Source: Burkholderiaceae bacterium 16 (GTDB lineage Bacteria > Pseudomonadota > Gammaproteobacteria > Burkholderiales > Burkholderiaceae). Taken from it: a stretch of 64,000 nucleotides of DNA. A program made the position numbers and the translations under genes. Position 1 is the first letter of the stretch; each line of letters opens with the position of its first letter. Below, one piece after another: positions 26,256 to 36,484 of this stretch. Under the pieces are notes generated by a model. It ran no database searches. It saw only the letters and a list, made by a program, of their open reading frames with translations, and was not told where the DNA came from. The DNA is taken from NCBI GenBank assembly GCA_000955785.1, contig JYOD01000008.1:62001-126000 (forward strand). Direction: 5' to 3'.

Positions 26256-26969
26256 ATGGCCATGACACTCGACCGCATCCTTCAATCCCAGGGCTTCGGG
26301 ACCCGCCGCTATTGCGGCGACCTGATCGGCGCCGGCCTGGTGGAGGTCGACGGCGTCCTGTGCGAGGATCCGGCCGCAAAGTTCGAAGTCGACGGACTGC
26401 GCCTGACCGTGGACGGCGAGGAGTGGATCGGCCACGCCAAGGCCTACCTGCTGCTGAACAAGCCGGTGGGCTACGAATGCTCGCAACGGCCGCGCCACCA
26501 TCCCAGCGTGTATAACCTGCTGCCGGTGCCGTTGCGCCAGCGCGAGGTGCAGGCGGTGGGGCGGCTGGACCAGGACACCACCGGCCTGCTGCTGCTGTCG
26601 GACGACGGCCAGTTCATCCATGCCCAGACTTCGCCCAAGAAGAAGGTACCCAAGGTCTACGAGGTGACAACAGCCGAGCCGGTCACCCAGGCGCAGGTCG
26701 ATGCCCTGTTGGCGGGCGTGAAGCTGGAGGACGAACCGGTGTCGATCGCCGCGGCCGCCTGCGAGGCCACCGGCGAGCGCAGCCTGCGCCTCAGCCTGAC
26801 CGAAGGCAAATACCATCAGGTCAAGCGGATGGTGGCCGCGGCCGGCAACCATGTGGAAGCCCTGCACCGCAGCGCCATCGGCGGGCTCGTGCTGGAGCCG
26901 ACGCTGGCGCTGGGCGAGTGGCGCTGGCTCACGCCGGACGACCTGGCCGCGCTCACGCGCAAGGAGTAG
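26256..26969 (+). CDS. rsuA: 16S rRNA pseudouridine synthase, RsuA family
   Basis: Converts a uridine in rRNA to pseudouridine; E. coli RsuA acts on U516 of 16S rRNA. The 237 residues contain an N-terminal S4 RNA-binding domain (about 1-55) and the catalytic motif GRLDQDTTGLLLLSDDG (about 103-119) with the nucleophilic Asp, followed by KVYEVT and the C-terminal HQVKRMVAAAGNHVEALHR. Two adjacent ATGs (26256 and 26262) are possible starts. RsuA versus RluE/RluF cannot be fully separated by eye. Confidence 0.88.
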   Translation: MAMTLDRILQSQGFGTRRYCGDLIGAGLVEVDGVLCEDPAAKFEVDGLRLTVDGEEWIGHAKAYLLLNKPVGYECSQRPRHHPSVYNLLPVPLRQREVQAVGRLDQDTTGLLLLSDDGQFIHAQTSPKKKVPKVYEVTTAEPVTQAQVDALLAGVKLEDEPVSIAAAACEATGERSLRLSLTEGKYHQVKRMVAAAGNHVEALHRSAIGGLVLEPTLALGEWRWLTPDDLAALTRKE

Positions 26970-27062
26970 GGAATAGGGCCGGCAGGAAAGCGCACCGGGA
27001 AGCGTCGGGATGCTGCAATGCGGCATTCGCGAATCTTTTCCGGAAGGATGGCAACGATTTGA

Positions 27063-27068
27063 TAAAAT
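27063..27068 (+). promoter_or_regulatory. Candidate -10 box abutting yqgE start
   Basis: TAAAAT ends six bases before the yqgE ATG, so the mRNA could start at the start codon. The only purine-rich sequence (CAGGG) touches the ATG directly and is too close to act as a ribosome binding site. The -35 is not clear. Confidence 0.35.
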
Positions 27069-27074
27069 GCAGGG

Positions 27075-27647
27075 ATGGCGACGCTGGAAGCCCCAATCAA
27101 TCTCACCAATCAGTTCCTGATTGCCATGCCCGGCATGGCAGACCCGACTTTTTCGGGTTCCGTCGTCTACTTGTGCGAGCACAATGACCGCGGCGCGCTG
27201 GGCCTGGTGATCAATCGGCCTATCGACATCGATATGGCCACCTTGTTCGACAAGATCGACCTCAAGCTGGAGATCCAGCCGGTGGCGCAGCAGCCCGTGT
27301 ACTTCGGCGGGCCGGTGCAGACCGAGCGGGGCTTCGTGCTGCACGATCCGGTCGGCATCTACGTCTCGTCCCTGGCCGTGCCGGGCGGACTGGAGATGAC
27401 CACCTCAAAGGACGTGCTGGAGGCCGTGGCCAACGGCAGCGGCCCGCACCGCTTCCTGCTCACGCTCGGCTATGCCGGCTGGGGCGCGGGGCAGCTCGAG
27501 GAAGAACTCAGCCGCAATGGCTGGCTGACTGTCCAGGCCGATCCCGAAATCATCTTCAGCGTGCCGCCCGAGGAACGCTTTGCCGCTGCCATCCGCCTGC
27601 TGGGCATCGATTTCACCATGCTCTCGGGCGAGGCCGGGCATGCCTGA
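27075..27647 (+). CDS. yqgE: YqgE/AlgH family protein
   Basis: A 190-residue protein of the YqgE/AlgH (DUF179) family: [20 protein letters not shown] at 10-29, ALGLVINRP near 46-54, and [15 protein letters not shown] near 74-88. Its biochemical function is unsettled; AlgH was once called a regulator of alginate genes. It is adjacent to ruvX (overlap of eight bases), the widespread yqgE-yqgF pairing. There is no other Met before the conserved region, so the start is fixed at 27075. Confidence 0.93.
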   Translation: MATLEAPINLTNQFLIAMPGMADPTFSGSVVYLCEHNDRGALGLVINRPIDIDMATLFDKIDLKLEIQPVAQQPVYFGGPVQTERGFVLHDPVGIYVSSLAVPGGLEMTTSKDVLEAVANGSGPHRFLLTLGYAGWGAGQLEEELSRNGWLTVQADPEIIFSVPPEERFAAAIRLLGIDFTMLSGEAGHA

Positions 27648-28077
27648 GGCAGGGGCGGCGCCAGCGCCGCGCCCGCTGCCCACCGACGGCACCGTCCTGG
27701 CATTCGATTACGGCGAAAAAAAGATCGGCGTCGCGCTTGGCAACTTTGTCACGCGCGAGGCCCGTGCGCTTGTCATCATCCCCAACATCACCGTGGAAGG
27801 CCGCTTCGAGGCCGTGACCGCGCTCATCAAGGAATGGGCGCCGGTGCAACTGGTGGTGGGCATGCCGGTTAACCCGGACGGCACCGAGCAGCCATCGATG
27901 CGGCTCGCGCGCCGCTTCGGCAATCAGCTGCACGGCCGCTTCGGGCTGCCGGTGGAGTGGGTGGACGAGCGTTACACGTCGATCGCCGCCGAGATGGCCG
28001 GCGCCCGCAAGGGCGCGCTCGACGCCGAAGCCGCCAGCATCATCCTGCAACAGTACTTCGACCAGCATCCGCTATGA
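27640..28077 (+). CDS. ruvX: YqgF/RuvX family nuclease
   Basis: A 145-residue RNase H-fold protein, putative Holliday junction resolvase, with a role in pre-16S rRNA 5' processing shown for E. coli YqgF. Motifs: [18 protein letters not shown] (first Asp, about 17-34), [11 protein letters not shown] (about 71-81), WVDERYTS (about 107-114) and a C-terminal [14 protein letters not shown] block with the catalytic Asp. The start at 27640 overlaps the yqgE end; the stop overlaps pyrR by four bases. Confidence 0.93.
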   Translation: MPEAGAAPAPRPLPTDGTVLAFDYGEKKIGVALGNFVTREARALVIIPNITVEGRFEAVTALIKEWAPVQLVVGMPVNPDGTEQPSMRLARRFGNQLHGRFGLPVEWVDERYTSIAAEMAGARKGALDAEAASIILQQYFDQHPL

Positions 28078-28601
28078 CCCAGACTTCCTCTCCCGACGCC
28101 GAGGCGCTCTACCATGCGCTGCGTGACCAGGTGCAGGCCGCGCTGCCCGCCGCCGAACGCGCGCAATGGTCGGTAGCCGGCATCTACTCCGGCGGCGCCT
28201 GGATTGCCGAGCGGCTCGCCGCCGACCTGCAGCTGTCGGCCCACGGCGTCATCAACGTCGCCTTCCACCGCGACGACTATGCCAAGAAGGGCCTGCATAG
28301 CCAGGCCCAGCCGACCACGCTGCCCTTCGACGTGCAGGACCGCAAGATTCTGCTGATCGACGATGTACTGGCCACCGGCCGCACCATCCGCGCCGCCGTC
28401 AACGAATTGTTCGACTATGGCCGCCCCGCGCGCGTGGCGCTGGCGGTGCTGGTCGATCGCGGCGGACGCGAACTGCCGGCGGCCGCCGATTTCGTCGCCG
28501 CGCACGTCGACCTGCCGCCCGGGACCACGCTGGTCCTGTCGCACGAGGGTACCGGCGCGGACATGCGCTTTGCCTTTGCCAACGAGGCCACCGGCAACTA
28601 A
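28074..28601 (+). CDS. pyrR: PyrR: pyrimidine operon regulator / uracil phosphoribosyltransferase
   Basis: A 175-residue phosphoribosyltransferase-fold protein with the PRPP-binding motif [13 protein letters not shown] (about 94-106) and [10 protein letters not shown] (about 63-72). In Bacillus PyrR binds pyr mRNA and controls attenuation; in proteobacteria it is often found before pyrB, and its regulatory role is less clear. ATGA overlap with ruvX and 116 bases before pyrB. I see no convincing PyrR-type attenuator in 28602-28717. Confidence 0.9.
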   Translation: MTQTSSPDAEALYHALRDQVQAALPAAERAQWSVAGIYSGGAWIAERLAADLQLSAHGVINVAFHRDDYAKKGLHSQAQPTTLPFDVQDRKILLIDDVLATGRTIRAAVNELFDYGRPARVALAVLVDRGGRELPAAADFVAAHVDLPPGTTLVLSHEGTGADMRFAFANEATGN

Positions 28602-28717
28602 GCCTGCCCAGCCAGAAGACCCGCGCCCCGCGCCCCGAAAATGGGGCACCAGAAGGGGCGCCAGAACCGCACGCTCCAGACCAGTCAATCGCCACCGCCC
28701 GGCCCTTTCTACCTGCC

Positions 28718-29689
28718 ATGATCAAGACGTTCCGCAACCCGCAACTGACCAAGAACGGCGAGCTCAAGCATTTGCTTTCGATCGAGGGCTTGTCGCGCGA
28801 GATGGTCGCGCACATCCTCGACACTGCCAGCCAGTTCGTCTCGCTGTCCGACTCGGACCGCGATGTGAAGAAGGTGCCGCTGTTGCGCGGCAAAAGTGTG
28901 TTCAACCTGTTCTTCGAGAACTCCACGCGCACCCGCACCACCTTCGAGATCGCCGCCAAGCGGCTATCGGCGGACGTGCTGAACCTGAACATCAACGCCT
29001 CGTCCACCAGCAAGGGCGAATCGCTGCTCGACACCATCAACAACCTGTCGGCGATGTCGGCCGACATGTTCGTGGTGCGCCACGCCAGTTCCGGCGCGCC
29101 CTACCTGATCGCCGAGCATGTCGCGCCCCATGTGCATGTCATCAACGCCGGCGACGGCCGCCACGCGCACCCCACGCAGGGGCTGCTCGACATGTACACC
29201 ATCCGCCACTACAAGAAGGATTTCACCAACCTGACGGTAGCGATCGTCGGCGATATCCTGCACTCCCGCGTGGCGCGCTCCGACATCCATGCGCTGACCA
29301 CGCTGGGTGTGCCTGAGGTGCGCGCCATCGGCCCGCGCACGCTGCTGCCCTCGGGGCTGGAGCAGATGGGTGTGCGTGTCTTCCACAATATGGAAGAGGG
29401 GCTCAAGGGCGTGGACGTGGTGATCATGCTGCGCCTGCAGAACGAGCGTATGAGCGGGGCGCTGCTGCCGTCGGCGCAGGAGTACTTCAAGGCCTACGGC
29501 CTGACGCCGGAGCGCCTGGCGCTGGCCAAGCCCGATGCCATTGTGATGCACCCGGGCCCGATGAACCGCGGCGTGGAGATCGACTCCGCCGTGGCGGATG
29601 GCCCGCAATCCGTGATCCTCAACCAGGTGACCTTCGGCATTGCGGTGCGCATGGCCGTGATGGGCATCGTGGCCGGAAACCACGACTGA
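28718..29689 (+). CDS. pyrB: Aspartate carbamoyltransferase catalytic chain
   Basis: Joins carbamoyl phosphate and aspartate, the first committed step of pyrimidine synthesis. The 323 residues include the phosphate loop [18 protein letters not shown] (about 67-84), [12 protein letters not shown] (about 151-162) and [11 protein letters not shown]. Length matches the class A (pseudomonad-type) enzyme, which forms a dodecamer with the inactive dihydroorotase-like PyrC' encoded next, instead of using a PyrI regulatory chain. Confidence 0.96.
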   Translation: MIKTFRNPQLTKNGELKHLLSIEGLSREMVAHILDTASQFVSLSDSDRDVKKVPLLRGKSVFNLFFENSTRTRTTFEIAAKRLSADVLNLNINASSTSKGESLLDTINNLSAMSADMFVVRHASSGAPYLIAEHVAPHVHVINAGDGRHAHPTQGLLDMYTIRHYKKDFTNLTVAIVGDILHSRVARSDIHALTTLGVPEVRAIGPRTLLPSGLEQMGVRVFHNMEEGLKGVDVVIMLRLQNERMSGALLPSAQEYFKAYGLTPERLALAKPDAIVMHPGPMNRGVEIDSAVADGPQSVILNQVTFGIAVRMAVMGIVAGNHD

Positions 29690-29764
29690 TATCGCGACTG
29701 ATAGCGCCCGGCCGACAAGGTCCGGGCAGGCCAGAACAACCGAATACAAGCGAAGCGACACGAT

Positions 29765-31039
29765 ATGAAGATCCACATCAAGGGCGGCCGCCTGATCGAC
29801 CCGGCCGCGAACGTCGATGCGCAGCAAGACCTTTACATCGCCGCCGGCAAGGTCGTCGGCGTGGGCAGCGCGCCGGCGGATTTCCATGCCAACAAGACCA
29901 TCGACGCGACCGGGCTGATCGTCTGCCCCGGCCTGGTCGACCTCTCCGCGCGCCTGCGCGAGCCCGGCTATGAGTACAAGGCCACACTGGAATCCGAAGT
30001 GGCGGCAGCCACCGCCGGCGGCGTGACCAGCCTGGTCTGCCCGCCCGACACCGACCCCGTGCTCGACGAGCCCGGCCTGGTCGAAATGCTCAAGTACCGC
30101 GCCCGCACGCTCAACCAGACCCACGTCTACCCGCTGGGCGCGCTGACGCTGGGCCTGAAGGGCGAGACGCTGACCGAGATGTCGCAACTGACCGAGGCCG
30201 GCTGCATCGGCTTCTCGCAGGCCGAGGCGCCGATCCGGAATACCCAGGTGCTGCTGCGCGCGCTGCAGTACGCGCAGACCTTCGGCTTCACGGTATGGCT
30301 GCGCCCGGAAGATCCCTACCTCGGGGGCGGCGTGGCCGCCAGCGGCGCGGTGGCATCGCGCCTGGGCCTGTCCGGCATGTCGGTGATTGCCGAGACGGTG
30401 CGCCTGCACACCATCTTCGAGCTGATGCGCAGCAGTGGCGCGCGCGTGCACCTGTGCCGGTTGTCCTCGGCTGCCGGCATCGAACTGGTGCGCCAGGCCA
30501 AGCGCGAAGGCCTCGCGGTGAGTTGCGACGTCAACATCCATCACGTGTCGCTGACCGACATGGATATCGGCTACTTCAACTCGCAGATGCGCTTCTCGCC
30601 GCCGCTGCGCAGCGCGCGTGATCGCGACGCCATCGTGGCAGGTCTTGCCGATGGCACCATCGACGCCCTGTGCTCGGACCACACCCCGGTGGACGACGAT
30701 GAAAAACTGCTGCCCTTCGCCGAGGCCTCCCCCGGCGCCACCGGGCTGGAGCTGCTGTTGCCGCTGACGCTGCGCTGGGCCGAGGAGCACAGGGTCCCGC
30801 TGTCCAAGGCGCTGGCCCGCATCACCGCCGAACCGGCCCGCGTGCTGGGCCTGGCGGCTGGCACGCTGAGCGCTGGCAGCGCGGCCGATATCTGCATCTT
30901 CCATCCCGAGCAGGAGTGGAAGGTCGAGCGGCGCGCGCTCAAGAGCCAGGGCAAGAATTCGCCGTGGCTGGGCTACGAGATGCGCGGCCGCGTGCGTGCC
31001 ACGCTGGTCGGCGGCCACGTCGTCTACGAACTGCACTGA
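29765..31039 (+). CDS. pyrX: Dihydroorotase-like PyrC' (PyrX), apparently non-catalytic
   Basis: A 424-residue amidohydrolase-fold protein of the dihydroorotase family. Catalytic dihydroorotases have His-x-His after the first strand (PGLxDxHxHLREPG); here that site reads PGLVDLSARLREPG, so Ser61 and Arg63 replace both metal-binding histidines. At the late Asp site the sequence is SDHTPV, keeping Asp but losing the usual following His. In Pseudomonas the equivalent PyrC' is an inactive protein needed to assemble aspartate carbamoyltransferase with PyrB. The gene directly follows pyrB (75 bases), supporting that role. A genuine dihydroorotase should exist elsewhere in the genome. Confidence 0.92.
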   Translation: MKIHIKGGRLIDPAANVDAQQDLYIAAGKVVGVGSAPADFHANKTIDATGLIVCPGLVDLSARLREPGYEYKATLESEVAAATAGGVTSLVCPPDTDPVLDEPGLVEMLKYRARTLNQTHVYPLGALTLGLKGETLTEMSQLTEAGCIGFSQAEAPIRNTQVLLRALQYAQTFGFTVWLRPEDPYLGGGVAASGAVASRLGLSGMSVIAETVRLHTIFELMRSSGARVHLCRLSSAAGIELVRQAKREGLAVSCDVNIHHVSLTDMDIGYFNSQMRFSPPLRSARDRDAIVAGLADGTIDALCSDHTPVDDDEKLLPFAEASPGATGLELLLPLTLRWAEEHRVPLSKALARITAEPARVLGLAAGTLSAGSAADICIFHPEQEWKVERRALKSQGKNSPWLGYEMRGRVRATLVGGHVVYELH

Positions 31040-31103
31040 GCGTCATGCCGGGCCGAGTGGACACGGGCAAGACGATTGACGCAGGCCCGCCGGCGGGGAT
31101 TGC

Positions 31104-31952
31104 ATGATCTGGCTACGGAAAGCCGCTTTGATCCTGCACCTGCTGCGCGGCCTGGTCACCTGCGCCGTGCTGTTCCCGTGGCTGGGTGTCGAGTCGCGCC
31201 AGTGGCATATCCGGCGCTGGTCGCGCCGGCTGCTGGGGATCTGCGGGATCACGGTCGAGGTGCAGGGGCTCCAGCCTGGGCAGGCGCCGCCGCATGGCGC
31301 CATGGTGGTTTGCAACCACATTTCGTGGCTGGACATCTACGTCATCAACAGCTGGCAGCCCGTGCGCTTCGTGGCCAAATCGGAAATCCGCGACTGGCCC
31401 GTGATCGGCTGGCTGTGCGCGCAGACCGGCACCATCTTTATCGAACGTGCGCGCAAGCGCGATGCGCACCGCGTGCTGCACGCCATTACCGACGTGATGC
31501 TGCAGGGCGACCTGGTTTGCGTGTTTCCCGAGGGGACGACCACGGATGGCGCCAGCGTGCTGCCATTCCACGCCAACCTGATGCAGGCGCCGATCTCGGG
31601 TGGGCTGCCGGTGCAGCCGGTCGGGTTGGCCTACCTGGATGCCGCGACCGGCCAGCCGACCACAGCCCCGGCGTATATCGGCGACCTGACCCTGCTGCAG
31701 ACACTTGACGCCATCTTGCGGGCGCCGCCGATCATCGCCAGGCTGTGCTTCGCGCCAGCCCTGACCGCCACCAGCGCCAGCCGGCGCGAGCTGGCTGAGG
31801 CCGCCCGGGAAGTGGTAACCCACCTGAGCCAGGGTGCGCAACAACATGCCGCCGAACTGGCGGGGCGGGTCAATGGCGGCGCCGGCAACGAACGTGCCTT
31901 CGGCGAAGTGGGCGAGGGGACGGGATCACCCGAGCCGGCTGCCACGCCGTAA
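31104..31952 (+). CDS. plsC: 1-acyl-sn-glycerol-3-phosphate acyltransferase
   Basis: Acylates lysophosphatidate to phosphatidate at the inner membrane. The 282 residues contain NHISWLD (the HX4D catalytic motif, about 71-77), a hydrophobic N-terminal segment (about 5-28), FVAKSEI, and FPEGTTTDG (about 140-148). The C-terminal about 40 residues are hydrophilic and non-conserved. It follows pyrX by 64 bases and converges on apaH. Confidence 0.9.
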   Translation: MIWLRKAALILHLLRGLVTCAVLFPWLGVESRQWHIRRWSRRLLGICGITVEVQGLQPGQAPPHGAMVVCNHISWLDIYVINSWQPVRFVAKSEIRDWPVIGWLCAQTGTIFIERARKRDAHRVLHAITDVMLQGDLVCVFPEGTTTDGASVLPFHANLMQAPISGGLPVQPVGLAYLDAATGQPTTAPAYIGDLTLLQTLDAILRAPPIIARLCFAPALTATSASRRELAEAAREVVTHLSQGAQQHAAELAGRVNGGAGNERAFGEVGEGTGSPEPAATP

Positions 31953-31977
31953 GCCAGCCCTTGCACGGCCGCTGGCT
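31952..31977. terminator. Hairpin spanning the convergent plsC/apaH ends
   Basis: AGCCAGC (31952-31958) pairs with GCTGGCT (31971-31977), touching both stop codons. No T run is present; a weak candidate only. Confidence 0.3.
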
Positions 31978-32813
31978 CAGGCGAGCGGATCGCAGTATTG
32001 CGGGCAGTCCACCTGGATCAGCGAGCGCTGCGCCGGATCCGTCGCCAGCCGCGCCGCCGTGAGCTTGCCGCCCCAGACGCAGCCCGTGTCCAGCGCCATG
32101 AGGTTGGGGCGCATCACCAGCCCAAGCGTGGACCAGTGTCCGCAAACCACGGTGGTGTCTTGGGTCAGGCGGCCGGGGACGTCGAACCAGGGCATATGGC
32201 CCGTCGGCGTGCCGCCGGGACCTTCCTTGCTCTTCAGGTCCATCACCCCGTCCGCGCTGCAGAAGCGCAGGCGGGTGAGGGCGTTGACCACGACGCGGTG
32301 ACGTTCGATGCCGCGCAGGCCTGCATCCCATCGAACTGCCGCGTTCCCGAAGATGTCGGCCAGGAAAGCCTGCCAGTTGGGACCGCGTAGCGCTTGCTCC
32401 ACTTCCGACGCCAACTCCATGGTCTGCTCGGCCGTCCACTGCGGCAGTACGCCGGCGTGCACAAGCAGGAAACCGTTTTCACGGATGGCCAATGGGCGGT
32501 GCCTTAGCCATGTGAGCAACTCATCGCAATCCGGGGCTTCAAGAATATCGTCCAGGGTGTCGCTGCGGCCGCGCTTGCGTACGCCGGCGGCCACGGCCAG
32601 CAGGTGGATGTCATGATTGCCGAGCACGGATTCGGCGCGCTCGCCAAGCTGACGGACCAGGCGCAGCGTGCGCGCCGAGGCCGGGCCGCGGTTGACCAGG
32701 TCGCCTACGAAGCGGAGCTGGCTGTCGGCGGGCAAGCGCTGAAAAAGGAGTTCGTCAAGCGAACCCGCGCAACCCTGGAGGTCGCCTACAGCAAAATGAT
32801 GTGTATTGTTCAC
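31977..32813 (-). CDS. apaH: Symmetrical diadenosine tetraphosphatase ApaH
   Basis: Hydrolyses Ap4A to two ADP and can remove Np4A caps from mRNA. The 278 residues show the metallophosphatase motifs GDLQGC (9-14), GDLVNRGP (about 38-45), GNHDIHLL (about 66-73) and a late GHW (GH motif). The start codon is GTG at 32813, since no other initiation codon lies before the conserved motif. No good Shine-Dalgarno is visible. Divergent from rmlB; the 32814-33064 intergenic region carries several AT-rich stretches but no promoter I can name with confidence. Confidence 0.92.
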   Translation of the reverse strand: MNNTHHFAVGDLQGCAGSLDELLFQRLPADSQLRFVGDLVNRGPASARTLRLVRQLGERAESVLGNHDIHLLAVAAGVRKRGRSDTLDDILEAPDCDELLTWLRHRPLAIRENGFLLVHAGVLPQWTAEQTMELASEVEQALRGPNWQAFLADIFGNAAVRWDAGLRGIERHRVVVNALTRLRFCSADGVMDLKSKEGPGGTPTGHMPWFDVPGRLTQDTTVVCGHWSTLGLVMRPNLMALDTGCVWGGKLTAARLATDPAQRSLIQVDCPQYCDPLA

Positions 32814-33064
32814 AAAAATAAATTGCCTGAATGATCACACACGTAAACTGGTTCGAATTGGCAACATTGTGCTGAAATTTCCGATGGGACGTTACAACAG
32901 GCTACAAAAAGATGCCTGTTCCGGGTAAGGCCCCGCCCCCGGTCGGATAGAATACCGCCACTTCTGCAGGTACTTAAGATCCCGCCGTCCCCACAATGGA
33001 CCAAGGCGGGCGCTCGGCATTGGTCGGGTCCTCGAAAAATATCGATAGGCAGGGAGCACAACTT

Positions 33065-34129
33065 TTGTCTCATATTCTCGTTACGGGCGGTGCGGGGTTC
33101 ATCGGCGCCAACTTCGTTCTTAACTGGTTCGGCACCGGGGCTACCGACGGCATTGTCAATGTCGACAAGCTCACCTACGCAGGCAACCGCAAGACGCTTG
33201 CCTCGCTGGACGGCGACGCTCGCCATGTCTTCTCGCAGACGGATATCTGCGACCGCGCCGCGCTCGACCAGTTGCTGACGACCCACAAGCCCCGTGCCGT
33301 GGTGCATTTTGCCGCCGAGAGCCATGTCGACCGCTCCATCCATGGTCCCGGCGAGTTCATCCAGACCAATATTGTCGGCACCTTCACCCTGCTCGAAGCC
33401 GTGCGCGCCTACTGGAGCGCGCTCGATGACGAAGCCAGGGCATCCTTCCGCTTCCTGCACGTCTCCACCGACGAGGTCTTCGGTTCCCTCGAAGCCGGCG
33501 ATCCGCAATTCTCCGAGACCACGGCCTACGCGCCCAACAGCCCCTATTCGGCATCGAAGGCAGCATCCGACCATCTGGTACGGGCCTACCACCACACCTA
33601 TGGCTTGCCGGTTCTCACCACGAACTGCTCCAACAACTACGGGCCCTATCATTTCCCCGAGAAGCTGATCCCGTTGATCATCGCCAATGCGCTCGGCGGC
33701 AAGCCCTTGCCGGTTTATGGTGATGGCCTGAACGTGCGCGACTGGCTGTATGTGGGCGACCACTGCGCTGCCATCCGCGAAGTGCTGGCGCGAGGCCGCC
33801 TGGGTGAGACGTACAACGTGGGCGGCTGGAACGAGAAGACCAATCTCGACGTGGTCCACACCCTTTGCGACCTGCTCGACGAACTGCGCCCAAAGGCGGC
33901 CGGTTCCTATCGGGATCAGATCACGTTCGTCAAGGACCGTCCTGGTCATGACCGCCGCTATGCCATTGATGCGCGCAAACTGGAGCGCGAGCTTGGCTGG
34001 AAGCCCGCCGAGACTTTTGAGACCGGCATGCGTAAGACGGTACAGTGGTACCTGGACAATCAGGCGTGGGTACAAGATGTGATGTCCGGTGAATACCGGA
34101 ACTGGGTGGCAAAGCAATATGCCGTATAA
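33065..34129 (+). CDS. rmlB: dTDP-glucose 4,6-dehydratase
   Basis: Second step of dTDP-L-rhamnose synthesis. A TTG start at 33065 (GGGAG about 8 bases upstream) gives 354 residues, the usual RmlB length, beginning [12 protein letters not shown] longer frame from ATG 32996 would add 23 unconserved residues. Motifs: [12 protein letters not shown] (NAD), [18 protein letters not shown] (catalytic Thr-Asp-Glu) and [12 protein letters not shown] (Tyr/Lys). First gene of the rmlBDAC set; overlaps rmlD by 11 bases. Confidence 0.95.
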   Translation: MSHILVTGGAGFIGANFVLNWFGTGATDGIVNVDKLTYAGNRKTLASLDGDARHVFSQTDICDRAALDQLLTTHKPRAVVHFAAESHVDRSIHGPGEFIQTNIVGTFTLLEAVRAYWSALDDEARASFRFLHVSTDEVFGSLEAGDPQFSETTAYAPNSPYSASKAASDHLVRAYHHTYGLPVLTTNCSNNYGPYHFPEKLIPLIIANALGGKPLPVYGDGLNVRDWLYVGDHCAAIREVLARGRLGETYNVGGWNEKTNLDVVHTLCDLLDELRPKAAGSYRDQITFVKDRPGHDRRYAIDARKLERELGWKPAETFETGMRKTVQWYLDNQAWVQDVMSGEYRNWVAKQYAV

Positions 34130-35036
34130 GGCACGCAACATTCCTACTTTTCTTGTAACAGGAAGCAACGGTCAGATCGGATTCGAACTGCGCCGGAGCC
34201 TGGCACCGCTTGGCAATGTGATTGCAGTTGACCGTGCCGCTTGCGACCTCTCGCGTCCGGATGCGCTGCGCCAGCTGATTCGGCTGTACCGGCCCGATGT
34301 GATCGTCAATCCTGCCGCCTATACCGCGGTGGACAAGGCCGAGACCGATGCCGACACTGCGTTTGCCGTCAATGGCACGGCGGTTGGCGTGCTGGCCGAG
34401 GAGGCAAAGGCACTCGGCAGCTTGCTGGTACATTACTCCACCGACTATGTCTTCGATGGTCGGAAGCAAGGCGCCTATGTCGAGACGGATGCGGTCAACC
34501 CGTTATCCGTCTACGGTAGGAGCAAGCTGGCTGGCGAGCAGGCCATTGAGGCGTCAGGCGCGCAGGCATTGGTGCTGCGCACCTGCTGGGTGGCAGGCGC
34601 CCATGGAAGAAACTTCGCCAAGACCATGCTTAAGCTGGGCCGGGAGCGCGACAGTCTGCGCGTGATTGCTGACCAGTTTGGCGCACCCACGACAGCCGGC
34701 CTGATTGCCGACGTGACCGCACATATCGTCGCGCGTCACTGGCTGGGCGATGGTGGCGCTACATTTGCCGCTGGCATATATCATCTGTCGGCCGCTGGAA
34801 TCACAGATTGGCATGCCTACGCAAGCGAAGTCTTACGTTACGCGGCTTCGCTGGGCATCGCGTTGAAGACGGATCCAGGTGCGATCGTGCCAATCCCGGC
34901 CAGCGAGTATCCATTGCCAGCCCCCCGGCCAGCCAACTCTCGCCTGGATACTAGTAAACTGCGCGAGACCTTTGACATTCACCTTCCGGATTGGCAGCAG
35001 GGTATCCATTACCTGCTAGACCAGATCCTTTCATAA
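34119..35036 (+). CDS. rmlD: dTDP-4-dehydrorhamnose reductase
   Basis: Last step: NAD(P)H reduction to dTDP-L-rhamnose. The 305 residues have [16 protein letters not shown] (nucleotide fold), [22 protein letters not shown] and YGRSKLAGE (Tyr-x3-Lys). The start at ATG 34119 overlaps rmlB; an in-frame ATG at 34089 would add ten unconserved residues. Confidence 0.95.
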   Translation: MPYKARNIPTFLVTGSNGQIGFELRRSLAPLGNVIAVDRAACDLSRPDALRQLIRLYRPDVIVNPAAYTAVDKAETDADTAFAVNGTAVGVLAEEAKALGSLLVHYSTDYVFDGRKQGAYVETDAVNPLSVYGRSKLAGEQAIEASGAQALVLRTCWVAGAHGRNFAKTMLKLGRERDSLRVIADQFGAPTTAGLIADVTAHIVARHWLGDGGATFAAGIYHLSAAGITDWHAYASEVLRYAASLGIALKTDPGAIVPIPASEYPLPAPRPANSRLDTSKLRETFDIHLPDWQQGIHYLLDQILS

Positions 35037-35047
35037 GTACTTGCACC

Positions 35048-35926
35048 ATGCGCAAAGGCATCATCCTGGCCGGCGGTTCTGGCACGCGGCTTTATCCGAT
35101 CACCCGCTCGGTATCGAAACAACTGCTGCCAGTCTACGACAAGCCGATGATTTACTATCCGCTGTCCACGCTGATGTTGGCAGGGATTCGTGACATTTTG
35201 GTGATTTCCACACCGGAAGATACGCCGCGCTTCTCCGAAATGCTTGGCGACGGCAGCAAATGGGGCATCAATCTGCAATATGCGGTGCAGCCCTCGCCTG
35301 ACGGCCTCGCTCAGGCGTTCATCATTGGCCGTGACTTCATTGGCAATAATCCGTCCACGCTAATCTTGGGCGACAACATTTTTCACGGTCACGACCTTGT
35401 GCGTCAGCTCGAACGGGCCGCTGAACAACCGATCGGCGCGACGGTATTCGCATATCACGTGCATGATCCCGAACGCTACGGCGTGGTTGAGTTCGACGAG
35501 AAGTTCCGCGCGCTATCGCTCGAGGAGAAGCCATTGAAACCGCGTTCCAACTACGCCGTGACCGGTCTTTACTTCTACGATAGCCAAGTTTGCGACATCG
35601 CGGCAGATATTAAGCCGTCCCCCCGTGGCGAGCTGGAGATTACGGATGTGAACAAGCGCTATCTGGAGATGGCGCAGCTCGACGTGGAAATCATGGGGCG
35701 CGGCTACGCCTGGCTCGACACGGGTACGCATGACTCGTTGCTGGAGGCTGCCAGTTTCATTGCCACGCTGCAGAACCGGCAGGGCCTGATGGTCGCTTGT
35801 CCGGAGGAAATCGCGTATCGCAGCAAATGGATCGATGCCGAGCAGGTGGTGGCGCTGGCCAAGCCGCTTCTCAAGAACGGTTATGGGCAGTATTTGCAGC
35901 GTATCGTTTCGGAAACGATCAAGTAA
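35048..35926 (+). CDS. rmlA: Glucose-1-phosphate thymidylyltransferase
   Basis: First step of dTDP-L-rhamnose synthesis: dTTP plus glucose-1-phosphate. The 292 residues start [19 protein letters not shown], the nucleotidyltransferase G-x-G-T-R-L signature, followed by [17 protein letters not shown] and [18 protein letters not shown]. Twelve bases after rmlD. Confidence 0.96.
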   Translation: MRKGIILAGGSGTRLYPITRSVSKQLLPVYDKPMIYYPLSTLMLAGIRDILVISTPEDTPRFSEMLGDGSKWGINLQYAVQPSPDGLAQAFIIGRDFIGNNPSTLILGDNIFHGHDLVRQLERAAEQPIGATVFAYHVHDPERYGVVEFDEKFRALSLEEKPLKPRSNYAVTGLYFYDSQVCDIAADIKPSPRGELEITDVNKRYLEMAQLDVEIMGRGYAWLDTGTHDSLLEAASFIATLQNRQGLMVACPEEIAYRSKWIDAEQVVALAKPLLKNGYGQYLQRIVSETIK

Positions 35927-35932
35927 CCAATC

Positions 35933-36484
35933 ATGAACTTCACAGTCATTCCTACTGCACTTCCTGAAGTGCTGATCCTCGAGCCAAAAGTCTTCGGCGA
36001 CGACCGCGGATTCTTCTTCGAAAGCTTCAACGCGAAGGCTTTTGAGGCGGCGACGGGGCTTAAGCGCGATTTTGTGCAGGACAACCATTCGCGTTCCGCC
36101 CGTAATGTGCTGCGTGGCCTGCACTATCAGATTCAGCACCCTCAGGGCAAGCTGGTTCGCGTCGTTTCAGGCGAAGTGTTCGATGTGGCGGTCGATCTGC
36201 GCAAGGGTTCGCCGACCTTTGGCAAATGGGCCAGCGCCACGCTTTCCGCCGAGAACAAGCGGCAGCTTTGGGTACCTGAAGGTTTTGCGCACGGCTTCCT
36301 GGTGACATCGGAGTCCGCCGAGTTCCTGTACAAGACGACAGACTACTGGTACCCGGAGCACGAACGCAGCCTGGCTTGGAACGATCCAGAAATCGGCATC
36401 GATTGGCCGACCGAGGGGCAACCCATGCTTGCGGCAAAAGATGTGGCCGGCAAGCACCTGGCTGCCGCAGACGTATTTGAATGA
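35933..36484 (+). CDS. rmlC: dTDP-4-dehydrorhamnose 3,5-epimerase
   Basis: Epimerises the keto sugar at C3 and C5. The 183-residue cupin has the family block QDNHSRSARNVLRGLHYQ (about 47-64, catalytic His) and EGFAHGFLV. Six bases after rmlA, closing the rmlBDAC operon. The next 188 bases (36485-36672) show no gene. Confidence 0.96.
   Translation: MNFTVIPTALPEVLILEPKVFGDDRGFFFESFNAKAFEAATGLKRDFVQDNHSRSARNVLRGLHYQIQHPQGKLVRVVSGEVFDVAVDLRKGSPTFGKWASATLSAENKRQLWVPEGFAHGFLVTSESAEFLYKTTDYWYPEHERSLAWNDPEIGIDWPTEGQPMLAAKDVAGKHLAAADVFE

Noticed and set aside
24563-26278. Photolyase starting at ATG 26278
   Set aside because: The extra 67 residues are Arg/Pro/Cys-rich without similarity to photolyases; the fold begins at 26077.
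28964-31036. 690-codon minus-strand frame opposite pyrB and pyrX
   Set aside because: Antisense shadow; the plus-strand genes have catalytic and family motifs.
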